From: Phoronis australis
Taxonomy: Eukaryota; Phoronida; Phoronidae
Length of the DNA: 64,000 nt
Assembly: GCA_002633005.1 (NCBI GenBank)
Contig: NMRA01000104.1
Span: forward strand, 680,841-744,840
Direction of reading: 5' to 3'
In this document: in pieces, positions 42,501-57,500 of the stretch
Position numbering within the stretch: position 1 is the first letter of the stretch
Layout: every line of letters starts with the position of its first letter
The notes under the pieces: generated by a model
What the model was told of the DNA's origin: nothing
Databases searched by the model: none
The model's input: only the letters and a program-made list of their open reading frames with translations
Translations under genes and position numbers: made by a program

Positions 42501-45500
42501 CCACCTGTACCTCCACCATTTCCTCCTCCACTCCCTAAAGAAACAAATGGTTGCTTACTTACAAGATACACAAATGTATAACACACTTTCAAATGATCTT
42601 TCATGGGAAATTGCGGACTCGTCAGCAACAGATCAACCATGTGTTAAGAATGACAGACGAATGATCGCACCTTAAATCCAAAATCTATAAATCTGTAGTA
42701 TGGGAGATGCACAATATCTGTTTGTTACCATAAAGGTCAAAATGAATGCAACACTATTGTTTAAAGCCAACTGATCATCTCCACAATACAAAATAATAGA
42801 TTTCTCTATTGGCTCTATCAAACTTAACTGATTAGTGTTACTTATTTACACATGCTACACAATGCATGTTTGCTCAACATGCACATTCACCATTATGGAT
42901 AAATGAACATGATAAACTCTCGACTGTTGAAAGGATATTTTCCAGCATAGGACAGTCTCTAAGACTTTGGACAATGAAATTCAAGCCAAAATAGATTCAG
43001 AGGTTTTTGATAGAGAACATTGGTACATGGGTAATTTTGACGTTGTTTTGAAGAGTGAGTACTTCACAATGACTGGGTAATGACATTTCAAGTACACTAA
43101 CTCTAACTGACCTGAATTGATCACAGGTATTAAAAGGTGTGAAAGCAACTCAGAACAAGTCCCCACATGAAATGTGTCACGCAAGTGTCAAATCTGTTCC
43201 CGACAACGTTAAGCTGAAAACTGCATTACTTTACCACTTGTTCCTTAGACATCTAGTAAACTTCATATCCTACCTTTCTCAGTTGGGTAGTAAACAGAAT
43301 CATACGGTGTCGTGGACAGCTTTTCACCAACAGTTGGTTTGAGTTCACCTCCGTGGCCACCATGAGCAGCACCTGTACCAATGCCATTCTTAGTTGAACC
43401 AGCTCCAGGGCCTTTCTCAGACAGGTAACCTGATATATACCAAATAGTAGAATCGATAACCTATTTTTCCTCAAATATGAGCAGTCAGCCCCTGAAATCG
43501 CTTTCACATTACATCCAGGTTCTCATTCATTCCCATGCACACGTTCTCTAGTAAGACCGAGCTTAGAGCAGTAGGAGACACTTTTGTGCAATGCTCGATT
43601 GTCTGCCAGTGAAGCCAGGATTCAAACCTGGTTCTCCCAAACGGGAGTCCGGAGTGAGCTCAAACCACTGAGCCACACTGTGTCCTTTAAAGCCTTTTGC
43701 AATGCCATCATCATCAAAAGACAATTATTTTGGACATAGTTTGGGGTAGAACCAGTAAATACTGCACTGTGTCAACAGTCCTAATTGTTCACACTAAAAC
43801 TACAGACTGAATGAGTTCACTGGAGTGATTACTTCAACCAGAAATTTCACAAACGATAAATTTGAGTTTTGAAGCTTGCATCTTCAACTTGACTCAATTA
43901 GCGAGCATGGGACATATATGAAAGGTTGTAATTGCTGACAAATGCCAACCAATAAACCATCAAACACCATTAGAGTCTTTTTCTTACATCAATTTTATGG
44001 TGTACCTGAGATTAAATTTCATGGTAAAACAACTGGATGTTCTAGGATTATATGCTACAGGGCAAAACAATCAGACACACTATTCTGTGATTAGATTTCA
44101 TATGGTAAAGCAATTAGATACTGTTCTGAGATTAGATTTCTCAGTGGAATAAGTGAATAATGTTCTAAGATAAGATTTCATATGGTAAAAAACTGGATGA
44201 CATTTATGAGATTAGATGTGATGGTAAAACAAAGACCAAAGGCACATGTGTACATACCTGTATAATTGAGATGCAGAATTCCTTCACTTTCAACAGCCCC
44301 ATGTGTGGATACAATGTGGCCTTGGTTCATGTTGATTCGCCCATTGTATTTAATGGTGAACTCATTGACACTAAGCACAAACATGCCAAGAATATTGGAG
44401 CACTCTACTAAAGAGTTGCGTTGAACAGTCATTGAGGTGAAGGACAGATTTCCGGGAGACGTCAGTTGGGACAAGGATCCATTGGTAAACAGAGCAGTCT
44501 GGCTTGTCGCATAAAATGTAGTCAGTGCCCCTTCGGCCATCACAAGATCATATACACCAACGACCAGGCCATGTATGATAGTGCGTGTGCCCAGCAGAGT
44601 CACACTTGAAGGCAAGTGAAGTTCAGCACCTACATCAATCTCATAACTGACTGGTGCAATTGTATAGCCCGTCTTAGAGTCTACAACCTCGGTCAGCATG
44701 GTCTGCCCAGACCTTAGATGTAGTTTACCAGTACGATCGCCAACAAACTTGTGAGCTATTAGCTTACCACTTTCACCAAGTATATGAAGAACAACGTGGT
44801 TTCTGATTTCTACTTCGCTGAATTCATATTCTTGCATGTCTTCATTCATTATCATTGTTGGCAAAAAGTGATTTCTGTTCTGGTTATCAAGGATCAGTTT
44901 TGTGAATCCATCTTGCCAAGAGACTCTGCCTGAGGGGTCAAACTTAGCACGCCGATGTTGCAGTCCTGCATTGGTGTCTGTGTAATAGACAGTGCCAGCA
45001 GCACCATAGCCACCATCAGCACGTAGTGAACCTCCAGCACCACCCATGGCATTGTAGGTGCCATTGAACTCCCTCAACCAAGCCACATGCACAGCTATTC
45101 TGCCTCCCGCCCCACCATATCCTCGTCCATGTCCCCGCCCTCCTTCGACAGTGACCTCACCATGACCTGAGAACAGAACTGTCCGGATGAGGATGCTGCC
45201 TCCACTACCGCCACCACTGTTCAGTGCAGCAGCTACGCCCCCTCTTGTTGTTAAAACGCCATCAAGATGTGTTGAGTAACCTACATTGAAGACAATCCTG
45301 CTGCCAGCATGACCTCCATCAGAGCCACCACCCACACTTCCAATGTGGCTAGGTTCAATGTAAGAACCATACGGGCGTCCTACAACAGAAGAAACAGATA
45401 ATAAACATTAAACAAGAGCAAAAATGACCATTAGGTCATGCACGATACGTTGAATCTCTCCTGAAATGGACAAGCACTGCCATCTCCATAATAGAAATCT

Positions 45501-48500
45501 ACCCTTCAAATTCATGAAAAACCATCAAGAACACTCAAAATTGCCACTGTGGCGTATAACAGTAGTCAGATCAGTTCAAAACTAATGTCATTCTCTGTCA
45601 TCAGCTTCACAGAAACACATCTACCAAATCTCATTAAGATTGTGCAGTGGTTTAGAGGATAGGAGACACAGTAGCAGACATAGGATGCTAGACACCATGA
45701 CATTGACAACGGCAATGTGCACTCAACAACAAAAACTAAAGGTATTTATAAGGAGATTTGGTCTTAAATGTTGGTCATCTCATACACTAAAAGTTAGATG
45801 GTACCATTGCTTATAAAATAAAAACACTTCATAAAAAACTACACCACACATTCATTTCAAACTGGATGAACTTGTGACCTTGCACTAAGCCCCAGTGAAA
45901 ACTCCTCAGTGTGCATTAGGTGAGTCAATAGTTACAATATGCGAATTTACTTAATAATTAAAATATGTTAATTGCTTCCTGAAGAAATAACATTAGTTTC
46001 TCTTTACCTGCGGTGAAGTTCACTGTGTCGGACCCTCCCCCATATCCACCATGACCACCCCCTGTCCCGGCCCCATTCTCGTCCACGCCACCGGGGGATG
46101 GTCCTGACTGGGACTGACCAATTGTGTCAATGATAGCCCCGCCATCCAAGTGGATGTTGCTAGCAGTCACGTGGATCTCAATGGCTGTTATCTTGGACTT
46201 GACACGCATCACAAGATCAGCCACTGATAGATTCATGTGTTGAATGTGATTCAATGTTGACTCCGCCTCTAGCTTGATATAACTTAACAACAACTGCCCT
46301 GCAGGTGAAATAAGGAGATAAGATGCATTGAAACAGTATATTCAGAGAAATATAAGATGCACTGAAACGGTATATTCAGAGAAATGATTTAGAATACATA
46401 GACAGCACCAACAAGAAGAAACTTCAAAGCAAAAACAATGCAGTTTCAAAATCTTCAAGTTCTAATGCTTCACTTTCATGCAGTGGTTAAGTGGTGACTT
46501 GTGAACAAAAAGATCCTGTTAAAGAATCATAACGAGATCTCCAACCAATACTTCTCAAATTTTTAAAGGCATTAAGACAGCAATATGAACATTTATTGAC
46601 TCAAAAATAAGCACCACCGGTGAGTTTAAAACTTCATGATCTTTTCCAAATTGCACAATCAGTTTCTTAATTAAAACCTATGACCTATTGGTAGTGCAAC
46701 AAACCTGGCACAGGATGTTGAGTGTATTTGCCATGTTTCACTAATGCGTTGGTAGCATTTACATCTATGTGAACAGTCTTGCCTTCAGCCACTGTCATAT
46801 TGTACACTCCTGTCAATCGACCTCGCAGTAAGAGGGCTGGATTGGCATCACCTAGCAACAGCGCATGTTAACTTTTTAGAGCATTCAGTCTCATCACTAA
46901 CCTTCTAAGATGACTTGCATTGCTTTACCACAATGCAATACATTTGAATAGTTGAACATGCTTTGAAAAATATTCAGTCTTTTGTGAACTAAGCGAGCTT
47001 AATGAATGTTCTTCTTCTTGCAACATTGATTGCTACAACTAAATTTAAAAAATCAATTTATGCCACTGAATCGGATGAAATTTTAGTTAATGCCCAAGTG
47101 TTTATTAACATGTATATCAAAATTCTCTTAAGTTCAAAACCATCTCTTGATTTCCGGAAATCAAAATTGATGCCAATTGTTTTTTAAATTACAAAAAATG
47201 GACGTGGCAATCTTTGTTTTCATCACATTCCCTAAACTCTCGACACTGTGAATTTTGTTAGAAAGGCTACAAAACATGGACACTTGAAGTGGATAACAAC
47301 CCCCTCACGGCACTCTAGAAATTGTAACTTTTTGTGAAGTTTACATAGTTTCTAAAATTTGGAACAAATTCCAACACATAGAAAAATAATTTTCACTAAC
47401 TTATACAAAGTCATGTCACTCCATTTTGTATTCGTAGCACCAGTCACTTTATCTTGTCACATGACTAATTCAACCCACCTATTACTCTGTAGTCGGCAGG
47501 TAGAAACAATTCTGAATTTTCCTGCACAACGAAGTTGACTGGTGGCTGACTTCTGATATCGATGAACTCCGAGAATTCCACATAGAATTTCTGGTTGGAC
47601 TGGATGTTGAAAGTGCATGTCTTGTCACTTAGAACTTTATAGATGGCAACTGAAGATTCATTCTTGCCCAGATAGTCAATTTCAAAGAGACCCTAGGATG
47701 AACAATCAATTAAACATTATGATCTCAAGAATTTAATGCAAACGGGTAATAAAAAAATTGTACCTGATGATTCCATTGATTTAATGTCAGACGATATAGT
47801 TCCAAAACGATTAGCAATTACATTACGACAACATAGGAAATACTCTTCATAATTGTGCTTTCTGGTTCTCATACATGAATTAAATAAAATTAAATCACCG
47901 TTATACCAATTAATCTTTGAGAAAATAGAAAAAATCTAACCTTGTTCTGTATCATGACTTCATCAAATACGAAGTCCGTCTGATGGTTTTCATCTCTGAA
48001 GCTGTTTTCTGCATTGGGGTTGGTCTCATTCAACTTAAACACTTTAGGTGGCAGCACATTCCTGTTGTTAATGTACAGGCGCCTGTACCACGTGCCATTG
48101 CGCCAGTCCTCCAAGAACACTGTGCCAGATCCACCAAAGTTTACAGACGTTCTGCCTGACCCAAGAGCAAGAAAATCACCCCTGAACTCGTGCTCATCAA
48201 GGGTATTGACTGCAATTCTTCCACCAGCACCGCCGCCACCTGTTGATGAACCACCCAGACCTCCTTGTGCAGTCACCTCACCATGTCCTCTCAAATGACC
48301 TGCAACACCATCACATGTACACGACGCCCAACAATAGCGAAATATCTTCACAAGAAATTCACGATTCAGAGTACAATTAAATATCACAGGCCTGTTTAGA
48401 AAAGTGACAGTGAGATTAAACTACTTACAAATGGGGAAGATGTGCTTTGCTGAGTTGAAACACAGAAACTATATGTGTTAATATCACTATTATTAGCCCC

Positions 48501-51500
48501 AGTATGTGATATATCAGTTGTTCACAGTTACACAAGTTACTTACTAGTTCCAAACAGACATACCAGTAATGATCCACACACTGCCTCCACTACCACCACC
48601 TCCATTGGACTGGCCATCCCTTCCATTGACGTCAATTACACCATCTAAGTGGAAGATGGCTCCCACCACAAGTTTCATGCGGCCTCCTCCACGCCCACCA
48701 TTAGAACCCTGTGCACTACTGCCTGGCAACACCGGATGGTACAGTGACCCATAGGAGGCACCACCATCTACGCCTCCAGTACCTGCAGGATAAACAAGGC
48801 AGGGATGAAGAGATGACACACATAACTGGGTTTCACAGAGGATAATTAACATGCTTGTTGGTTGAGAAATAAAACAGTAGATAAATACGGTATTATCACT
48901 TAGTATATGTAGCATGTTGAAAAATACAATAGAAAGAACATGACGCAGATAGCTTATAATGGCTGCAGTTAAGGTGTCCACTGGTTTGCAACTATGAGGA
49001 GTACATCTCACACAAAGCCTGAAACAGTCAATGTGCTCACCATTGCCTCCTTCTGTTCCGTGTCCTGCACCGGAGTTGCCCACACCTTGACCTGGACCTC
49101 CATCAATGAAGCCACGACCAGCAGAATCAAGACGTGCTAGTGGCTCATGGTAAAAGTCTGTGGCATAGATCTCGAAAAATTCTGCGCTAAACAGGCAATT
49201 CCACTTGAGGTCCTGCAAGAATGTAAAGGAAGATAACATTCAATCCAGGAATTACACTAAATTTAACATGTTTACAAACGTCAAATATTACATAAGGTGT
49301 ACTACATACTGCATGTAGGGATGTTACAATTACTTGACGTTAAAAGGTTGCTCAAGTTACTGCAAAACTAGAAAAACTCACCAAAAATCCAACTGTGAAA
49401 TTAATTCCCATGGGAGGTGGAAATGCAATTTTAGACTTTGAGCCAAACTCCAAACTTGCGAAGTGAAATGTCCCAGGTGCCTTGGATATGAATTTTCCCT
49501 CACTGACGACAGTTGTGAATGCTTGTGGACCAACTTGCACCTGTCTACCTGTAGCCACTCTCAGGTGATGCACCCCAACCACCTCACCATACCAAGATAA
49601 AGCCAATTGACCTGTACCAACAATGTCAACAAGAGTTGCCATTATAGCCTGGGCTCCACTGTCAATATACAGATTAAAGAGTGTCTTCAACGATGTTTTC
49701 CTAGATTCTTTCACTTCAATAGTTGATGTTTGATTGCGATGTAGGTGGAGTCTTCCTGTTTTATCCCCAATGAATTTGTGCACAACTAATTCTTGTTTGT
49801 TTCCATCATCAGGCATGTGAAGCGATGACTTCCTTAAGAGATGAACTTCATCAAATGTGTAATTCCACTGGCCAGGCTCATCAAGAGTATAGTACTTATT
49901 CCAGTCACGGTTTAAATTGTCAATGATCAGTTGTGTATATGGTTGTTCCAGTTGTCTAACGTCCTGAAGAAACACGGACCCCGGTCCCCCAACAGACAGA
50001 GCCTGACCCGCTCCTTCACCGCCATGAGCTTTGTAACTTCCACTAAATGCATTCTCTTGAGAAGTATACACTGCAACACGGCCACCAGCTCCTCCCCCAC
50101 CAGCAGCCTTGTAACCATCCCCTCCACTAGCAGTAATCAGACCGTGTCCCTCAATTTCCTTTGCGGACACCCACACAGAGCCACCACTCCCTCCTCCCTT
50201 ACCAATAGCAGTTCCGCCATCAGACTTGGCAATCCCATCATTATGAAAGCGTCGTCCAACCTGAATCCTGATGACGCCACCACCTTTACCACCAGTTCCG
50301 TCACCACCAGCAGACCCTCGCTCAGTTGGTGTAAAGAGGCTACCATAGTAATGACCTCCATCAAGACTAGAACTTACTGTTCCGCCTGCACTAGCATGTC
50401 CAGCCCCTTCACTTGGGTGGCTACCAACGCCAAGAGAAGAGTCCAGGGTGTCGCTCACTCTATCATTGGCAGAAGTAGTGATCGTTCCTCCAGTTTCAAT
50501 ATTCAGGTCTGTAGCTCGCAATGATATACTCTCAGCACTAAGTACAGCGCCATACTTAATGGTTAGTTCTCCAATTGTACTATCCATTCTGAGATCTTGG
50601 TCAAATTGAAACTGCGAACCACTCTGTAGCTCGACAGAAGCAAATCGCGAAGCACCAGGATTGTCGATAAAAACATAACTTTCATTTTGCAAAATGGCAG
50701 TGTGCGCAGATTCTCGGAACAGAACATGACTGTTGACAGAAACAGTGAGATATGCGGCATTTGTTAGTCTTCCATTCATTTCCATAGATACAGTGTTACC
50801 ATCCACCAATTTAACTCCTGTTCCTTTTACATGGAACTCTGGTGCTAAAACCACTTCGCCATCCTTGTCTACGCGTAAATTGACAGGTGCGCGGGACACC
50901 TTCTTCTTAGGGTCACTCATTTCACAGCTAACACTTTGTCTGGCATGAATATGTAGTAAGCCTGATCTGTCACCTTTGATCACTTTGATGTTCATCGATT
51001 TATTTTGTCCAGATGCTATGATGTGCAATGATGAACGGCGTGGTAGATGTACTTCCTCAAATTCATAGAAGTTAATACCTGGCTCATCAAGTGTCACGTA
51101 TCTTGAGTAATCCCCAAAGTTGTTATCAATCACGAGTACCCTGTATGGTAGGCTGTTGCGTAGGTATTCAAGGTACGCAGTTCCACTACCTCCAGATTTT
51201 ACCTTAGAATTGGCGGAGCCTCCTCTGGCAAGACATTTTCCTTCAAATGTGTAAGTAGTCACCGCATAAACTGCGATTCTTCCCCCTGAACCCGCACCAC
51301 TTAATGAACCCCCACTACCACCATCTGCCATCAAAGACCCAAATCCTTCCACCGAAGTACACGTCAGCCAAATGCTTCCTCCGCTTCCACCACCAAGTGC
51401 TGTGCCAGAACCAGCTACATCCATAACACCATCGTGAATCAGATGAACAGCATTCACAAACACTTTCCCACCTCCTCTGCCACCATTGACAGCACTACTG

Positions 51501-54500
51501 GAGCCAGGCTCACTCGGGTGGTACAATGAACCATACGGGCGGCCACCAGAGACAGTGCTTGTGTACCCTGATCCACCTTCACTAGCATGGCCAGCTCCAG
51601 CATTGCCTGAAGAATGAGGTTGACCACGACCGTGAATAGTATCCAAATGAGATGAAGACTGCCTTTCCTTACCAGATGCTGACAAAGTGGCACCAAGTTC
51701 TACGTGAATTCTTGAGGAAGTTACATTGAAGAAGTCGGCTGCAATTTTAGCACCGTATTTCATGTCTAAAGCTCCGACTACAATCTTGGATCCCATGTTT
51801 TCTTCAAAGTTCATTGAGGCACCTGGATACAATTTCAAATCAGCAAAGAAAAGTTCTCCTTCAGGAGCCAGTGGAATGGATTCCATTTCAAGGGATAAAG
51901 ATGCAATGGTTGCCGTTTTTCTTATTTCCACAACACGATCCTGTTCAACAGCTAGCTCTGTAACCCCAGTAAGAGTTCCCCCCAAGTAAAGGGAGGTCAC
52001 CCACTCCTTGCCAACAATCTGCGTTTCTTTTCCCATTATGGCTTCACCACCATGGTTTATGTGTATGTTGCATCGAGTTCGTGTTCTGGTATTGTTTGCA
52101 TCACTACCACGTTCAAAGGTTACTTGTTGTGCAGAGTGAATGAACACAACTGCTGAGTAATCACCCAAGAGCTTGCCAACATTAAGAGATCTCTTCCTAG
52201 TGTCCTTTTCCATTTCAAACAATACTTTGTTGTCTAGTTTAAGAACGTCAAAAGAAATAGCTGAAGTGTTTTCGGATAGTGTGAAGTGAATGTGCTGCTG
52301 TTTATTGGAATTGTCAACAATAAGTGTTTCATGCAAGCCACGTTTCAAGAAAACACTCCCGGGTCCACCCGCACCTTTCTGTCTCAGAGAAGATCCACCA
52401 ACAGCCCTGAATTTACCAGAGAATGTATTGGCACCTTCTGAGTAAACGGCTACTCTGCCACCACTCCCAGCCCCACCAGTATCACTGCTACCTCCAACCA
52501 CAGAAATGGTTCCATATCCTTTGAATGTGTGGGTGTTAGTCAACCAAATGCTGCCTCCACTACCTCCGCCACCAGTTGTTGAGGACTCGCCATCAGCATT
52601 CACGAGTCCATCAATTTCCATCTCATCACTTGTGATGTGAATAAAGGATCCACCGTTGCCTCCATTACCACCTTTTGTGCCACCTTCACCGGGGAAATAA
52701 ATGGACCCAAACGATGGAGAAGCTTGTGACATATCACCATTGGAGACACCACCCAGACTAGCATGGCTACCACCATGTTGGCCTTTACCAGAGCTGGCAT
52801 GAGAGGAAGATAATGAAGATCGACCAGCAACAGACAGCTCAGCAGTCCTTTCAATGAGAATCTTATCGGCTCTGATTGACATAAAGTCAAATGTTATCGA
52901 AACATGGCGTTTCACCTCGAACAATCCCGTAAGCACCTTAAGAGCACCCCATGTTATCAAAGACGAGCCCTTTTTCAGCACAAGTTCTCTGAAGTAATAA
53001 GAATTTGGTTCACTGGTGGCAACAAATGATTTAGATTTGATGGCACCAGTGAAGCTTCCATTCATCAACTTTAACACACCACTATGTTGGATTTCCACAT
53101 TACTTAGAGTAGCACGGCCATAGAGAACAATTTCTGTCTTGATCGTAAGGTCTCGAGGGAATATCAAGGTTCCATTTGGTTCTATATTGATGTTAATGTC
53201 AGTGACGAGATGTCTTTTTTCACCTTCCACAAATTCTGCAATAAATGTCTGCAGTGGTGATACATGAAGCCAACCAGTGTTGTCACCCACAATTTGATCA
53301 GCAAACATTGTCGCTCCAGTTCCATTGAATCTCATCTGTGCGTGACCTGAAATGGAAACAGTCTCACTCATTTCATTACATGAAGCATACTGCTCAACAT
53401 AATCACATGACTATTTTACAAATATTAGTGGAAATTAAGATATACTAAGTGAAGTCAAATCATAAAAAATATCATAGCATTATACTAAGACCTAAAAAGA
53501 TCATAAAACAGAACTTGAGTCCAGTGTAAATACGACCTGACACCAAAATAGGTCACAGTGAAACACTTATCTAGAGATCAAAATAAGCAGTACAGTGCTA
53601 GGGTTACCAGGGAAATTTTAAAAGTTGTCTTCTTATCAGACAGAAGATGACTATGATAGGAGCAACATTTCAAGTATTACTTAATGGAAAGGCATTACGT
53701 GATGGGGTATGCTTCTGACATTCTTGGGTCATGGACAACACGAGGCAACTCCCACGCTAACATTCGGGGTTTTATTACCCCAATGCCTAAGTGAGATTAA
53801 GTCAGACTGTGACTAACATGTCCTAACTGATTCACAAATCAATGTGCACGGCTAAGCCACTCTGCTGAAGAAACCCATTAGCTAATTTCCCTCATAATGC
53901 ATCGATTTTAACAGTTCTAAGACGGCTAAAAGTTATTTTTCAATTTTAAAAACAGTCATGTTGGTTGTTTGCCTAACATATTATTGATTTTTTTTACTTT
54001 GAAATTAGTACACTAAAGAAGCCTGTTGTTTATGACAGCAATTATCTCCATCAATACACATTCAGCCATTTCCGTGAATGGCAACTAGCTCACTTTATTC
54101 TGTGACGGTGCCACCAAGCTTTTGACGTGTCGAGGACTTCGCTGGTTGATCTGGAGTGAACAGTGCATGCTTTCTTATCAACTTGCGTGCAAATCCTGTT
54201 AGCGCGAGACTTGCCAAATGAATAACATAAAACAATGTATACAATACTACATAACTCCCTTAGTTCTAGTTATGTGACAGTTGAGAGACCTACCTTTCAG
54301 CGTCATGTGGAATATGCTGAGATCCTGATCACTGAGACCACTTATCATACACTCGGTCTGCCTCTGAATGGCACTGTTAGCAGTTCCAACAATAATCAGG
54401 TAACTCAAGGGAAGAACGGTCACATACTGCTCTATGTAAACAGTTCCTGGTCCAGCCATGATGCTATCTGTGTTATGATCATTGCCAGCACCATATGCCG

Positions 54501-57500
54501 TCAGAGAACCTTGAAACATGTTCCTTGAAATAAAAATTTGACGATAAACGTATTAAACAGATGATGTTGCGAGACATTGCACAAAGGTCAAATTAATGTT
54601 CATTTATGCTAAAATGGTCATACGTTGAAATCGTGCACTTCTGTGTTTTGTATTTTGCTGATGCCAATTTCCAGACATAGCATTGAGGTTGCATAGAACC
54701 CTGTGAGTACTATTACCGCAATATTTCCACAACCAAATTCAATGAACAAGTATGCAACAACCTACCATTAAGAGACTGGTTCACTAGACATAAAAGGGAG
54801 CTACATTGTGAAACTGGCAACGTGTCATGTATAGGCAGAAATAAATTGAAACAAGAATAAAAATTACAACAGGGCCCGGGGTATAATCCTTTTTGCTTGA
54901 GATCGACCTCGAAATTATGTTTTTTTTGCATTTTCTATTCTACTTTTGCACAAACTCATGTCTATCATTCTCTGTTCAAGTAACTAGTAGATAACTGTCT
55001 AATCCTATTTTGTACTTAATTGATGCTAAAATTCTGAGCCTGAACTCAAAATTTCGCGTTTATACTTGAACTTGAAATCTCGAGCCTTTACCCAAGTTGA
55101 GTTAGCACAACAATAGAATGGAAAATTTCAAAAATAATTTTGATTACGAGTACAAAGATTTTATTACGGCTACTGGTCACCGTAACTCTACAATGTGGAA
55201 AAGAGTACCTTTTATTAACAAGCATGGCTATCCTGCCTCCACTTCCCCCGCCCCCATAACCTCTACCCTTCCCACCATTAGAGGTTATTTTTCCATGACC
55301 AGTAACTTCATGAGTCCTGATATAAATTCCACCCCCACTGCCACCACCAGCGTTGTTGCCTTGCCCATCTTCACCATTGGCATTAATGACTCCTAAAAGA
55401 AAAAAAATGTTCCAGTGCATCAAATTTATAAACTTCACAGTCAAGAAGTTGTAAAAAAGGTGATGTATTTCAAATGGTCTCAATGAAGACATTCAAGTAA
55501 TTGTTAGATGGGGTCGATTGCTTGTCCTGATGATGAAGTTTGACACATTGAAACATGTTGAAGTTGAAAAATCTCATTTTTATAAGCAACGGACTTCATG
55601 ATTGAATATCTCATCTGGCTTTGTTGAGTAAATAAAAATTCAGAAAGAAACCAGGCAAACTTACTTGAAAATTAGATGAAAACTTTTGCATTGAAATTTT
55701 TTTGACAATTTTCAATGAAAACAAATTTTGTTTATTTTTTAAAACAACCACCGTTTAATTACTTTTTAAATGATGTCTGTGCTGTTCATCTTTCTCTTTT
55801 AAAATTTGTGAACTGAACATTTCAGAGCACATGCGCAAAAAATAATGAAACAAGTGTTTTTTCTAAAACATTTTGCACTGTAAAACTCTTCAAATAATAG
55901 CATAATACAAACTCACCATCAATTACCAATGCCGACTTGACATCTAGACTGATGTATCCACCTCCTTTTCCTCCTGAGCCACTAGTGTCATTACCACCTG
56001 CACCACCATGTGCATTGGGATGTCGTGTCAAACCAAACCATGAACCACCTGGTAATGAGGTTGATATGGAACCACCATCAGCACCATAGCCGCCACCACT
56101 TCCTGTGACAATAGTCTGTGAACCAATCTTGACTGACATCTGGCAAGGAAAATCAAAAACCAGATGATGACACCTGCATGTAAGCCAGGATGGTACTGAT
56201 TCATAAATGTTTTTATCACATTTTTAAATTAAAACTTACATTCACTGAGCACATTTAAAGAAGAATTCAACCCATGCTTTCTGAAATTGTTCCTTAGTCA
56301 AATGAAGAGGTGACTTCTGCAGAGCTTCAATAGAACTGACAGTTCATTATTTTTACAAATCAAGCGTGACCTGAAATTTCAAGCTTGACCTGAAGTTATT
56401 CCCAAGCTGAGAGATCAACTCTTGATTTAATAAAGAACAAGATTAAGACCAGTTTCACAAGTTATAAGAAATGTTTAAAATCAAAACTTTCTTGTTTTAG
56501 ACAGAAAGCATGATTATAATGCCGCTTTAAGCGTTAAAGCTTGATGTACACAATTCTAGGAGAACTACACTCTGACAAATGTAGTTTGTATAAAATGAAC
56601 TCCTTACTGTAGATCCAGTTCCTTGCGACTCCCACAATCCAGACTTTGACACATCTAACATTGAGCCGGGGTGTAACACAACAGTGTTTGACTGCAACAG
56701 AAACCTGGAACTTGACAGACTGGCTGCATAGTGCAACTCCAACTGGCCAATTGACAGTGGGGTAGTGGACAGGCTCTCAAGTACTGCTACGGCATGATCC
56801 TGCACTGTTAGTGAAGCAAATCTGTACTGCCCTCTTGGCGTGACAAATATGTAGCGTCCATCCTTCACTTGAGCAGTCCTCGTTTGAGGTGAAAATGTTA
56901 TTCGTTGGTGGGGTGAAATGACCAAGTTAAGGATGTTGCTTAGGATTCCTAGAACAATGCAAAATAATAAACTGTAAACAAGTGTCCAAAAATATTCAGT
57001 GCCACCTACACATGATGTAATAACTAAAGAAACAAGTCTGTGCGACCTGAATGAATGGGTGCTGATCTATACTTCAATAGGAATGCTTTTATCTTTTAGC
57101 TTATAATTATAGTTATTAAAACATGCAACAAGAGACACAAGACATGAAGCCTTTTAGGGAAAATTATCGCCTTGTTCTAACCAAAATATGAACTTTTGAA
57201 TAGCCACCAATTTCATTTAAAGCACCATTTGAAATTAAATTTCAGAACACTTCAGTGGTCAAAATCAAAAGTTGTTTCCATGTCAAGAAAGATGGGTTTA
57301 CAGCCCCTTTAATGGGGGGTTTGGGTAAAACATAAGACAGTGTGACCTGCAAATAAAAAGTGGAAAATAAAATACAGTGCCTGCAAAATTATCCCAATCA
57401 GAGGAATGAGAATAGAGAGTCAGAGAGGAAAACTGAAGGACAGCAAGCAACAGTCATAGCCAAGATCACTGGTGATTAATGATCCCCCTAAACTAATCTC

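Noticed and set aside
43607-43680. A working tRNA gene on the minus strand
   Set aside because: The T arm and D arm are good, but no anticodon stem-loop of the right shape can be formed. Treated as a tRNA-derived element.
48014-48298. Plus-strand reading frames rich in Pro, Thr and Ser opposite the glycine exons (for example 48014-48298, 49931-50524, 31144-31347, 36796-37131)
   Set aside because: They are the antisense of glycine codons (GGN read as NCC) in exons whose minus-strand frame is clearly repeated and spliced. Open frames there are a by-product of composition.
53821-53960. Third tRNA-derived element in intron 9
   Set aside because: A GTGGCTTAGCCG stretch on the minus strand recalls an A box, but no B box follows at a plausible distance.
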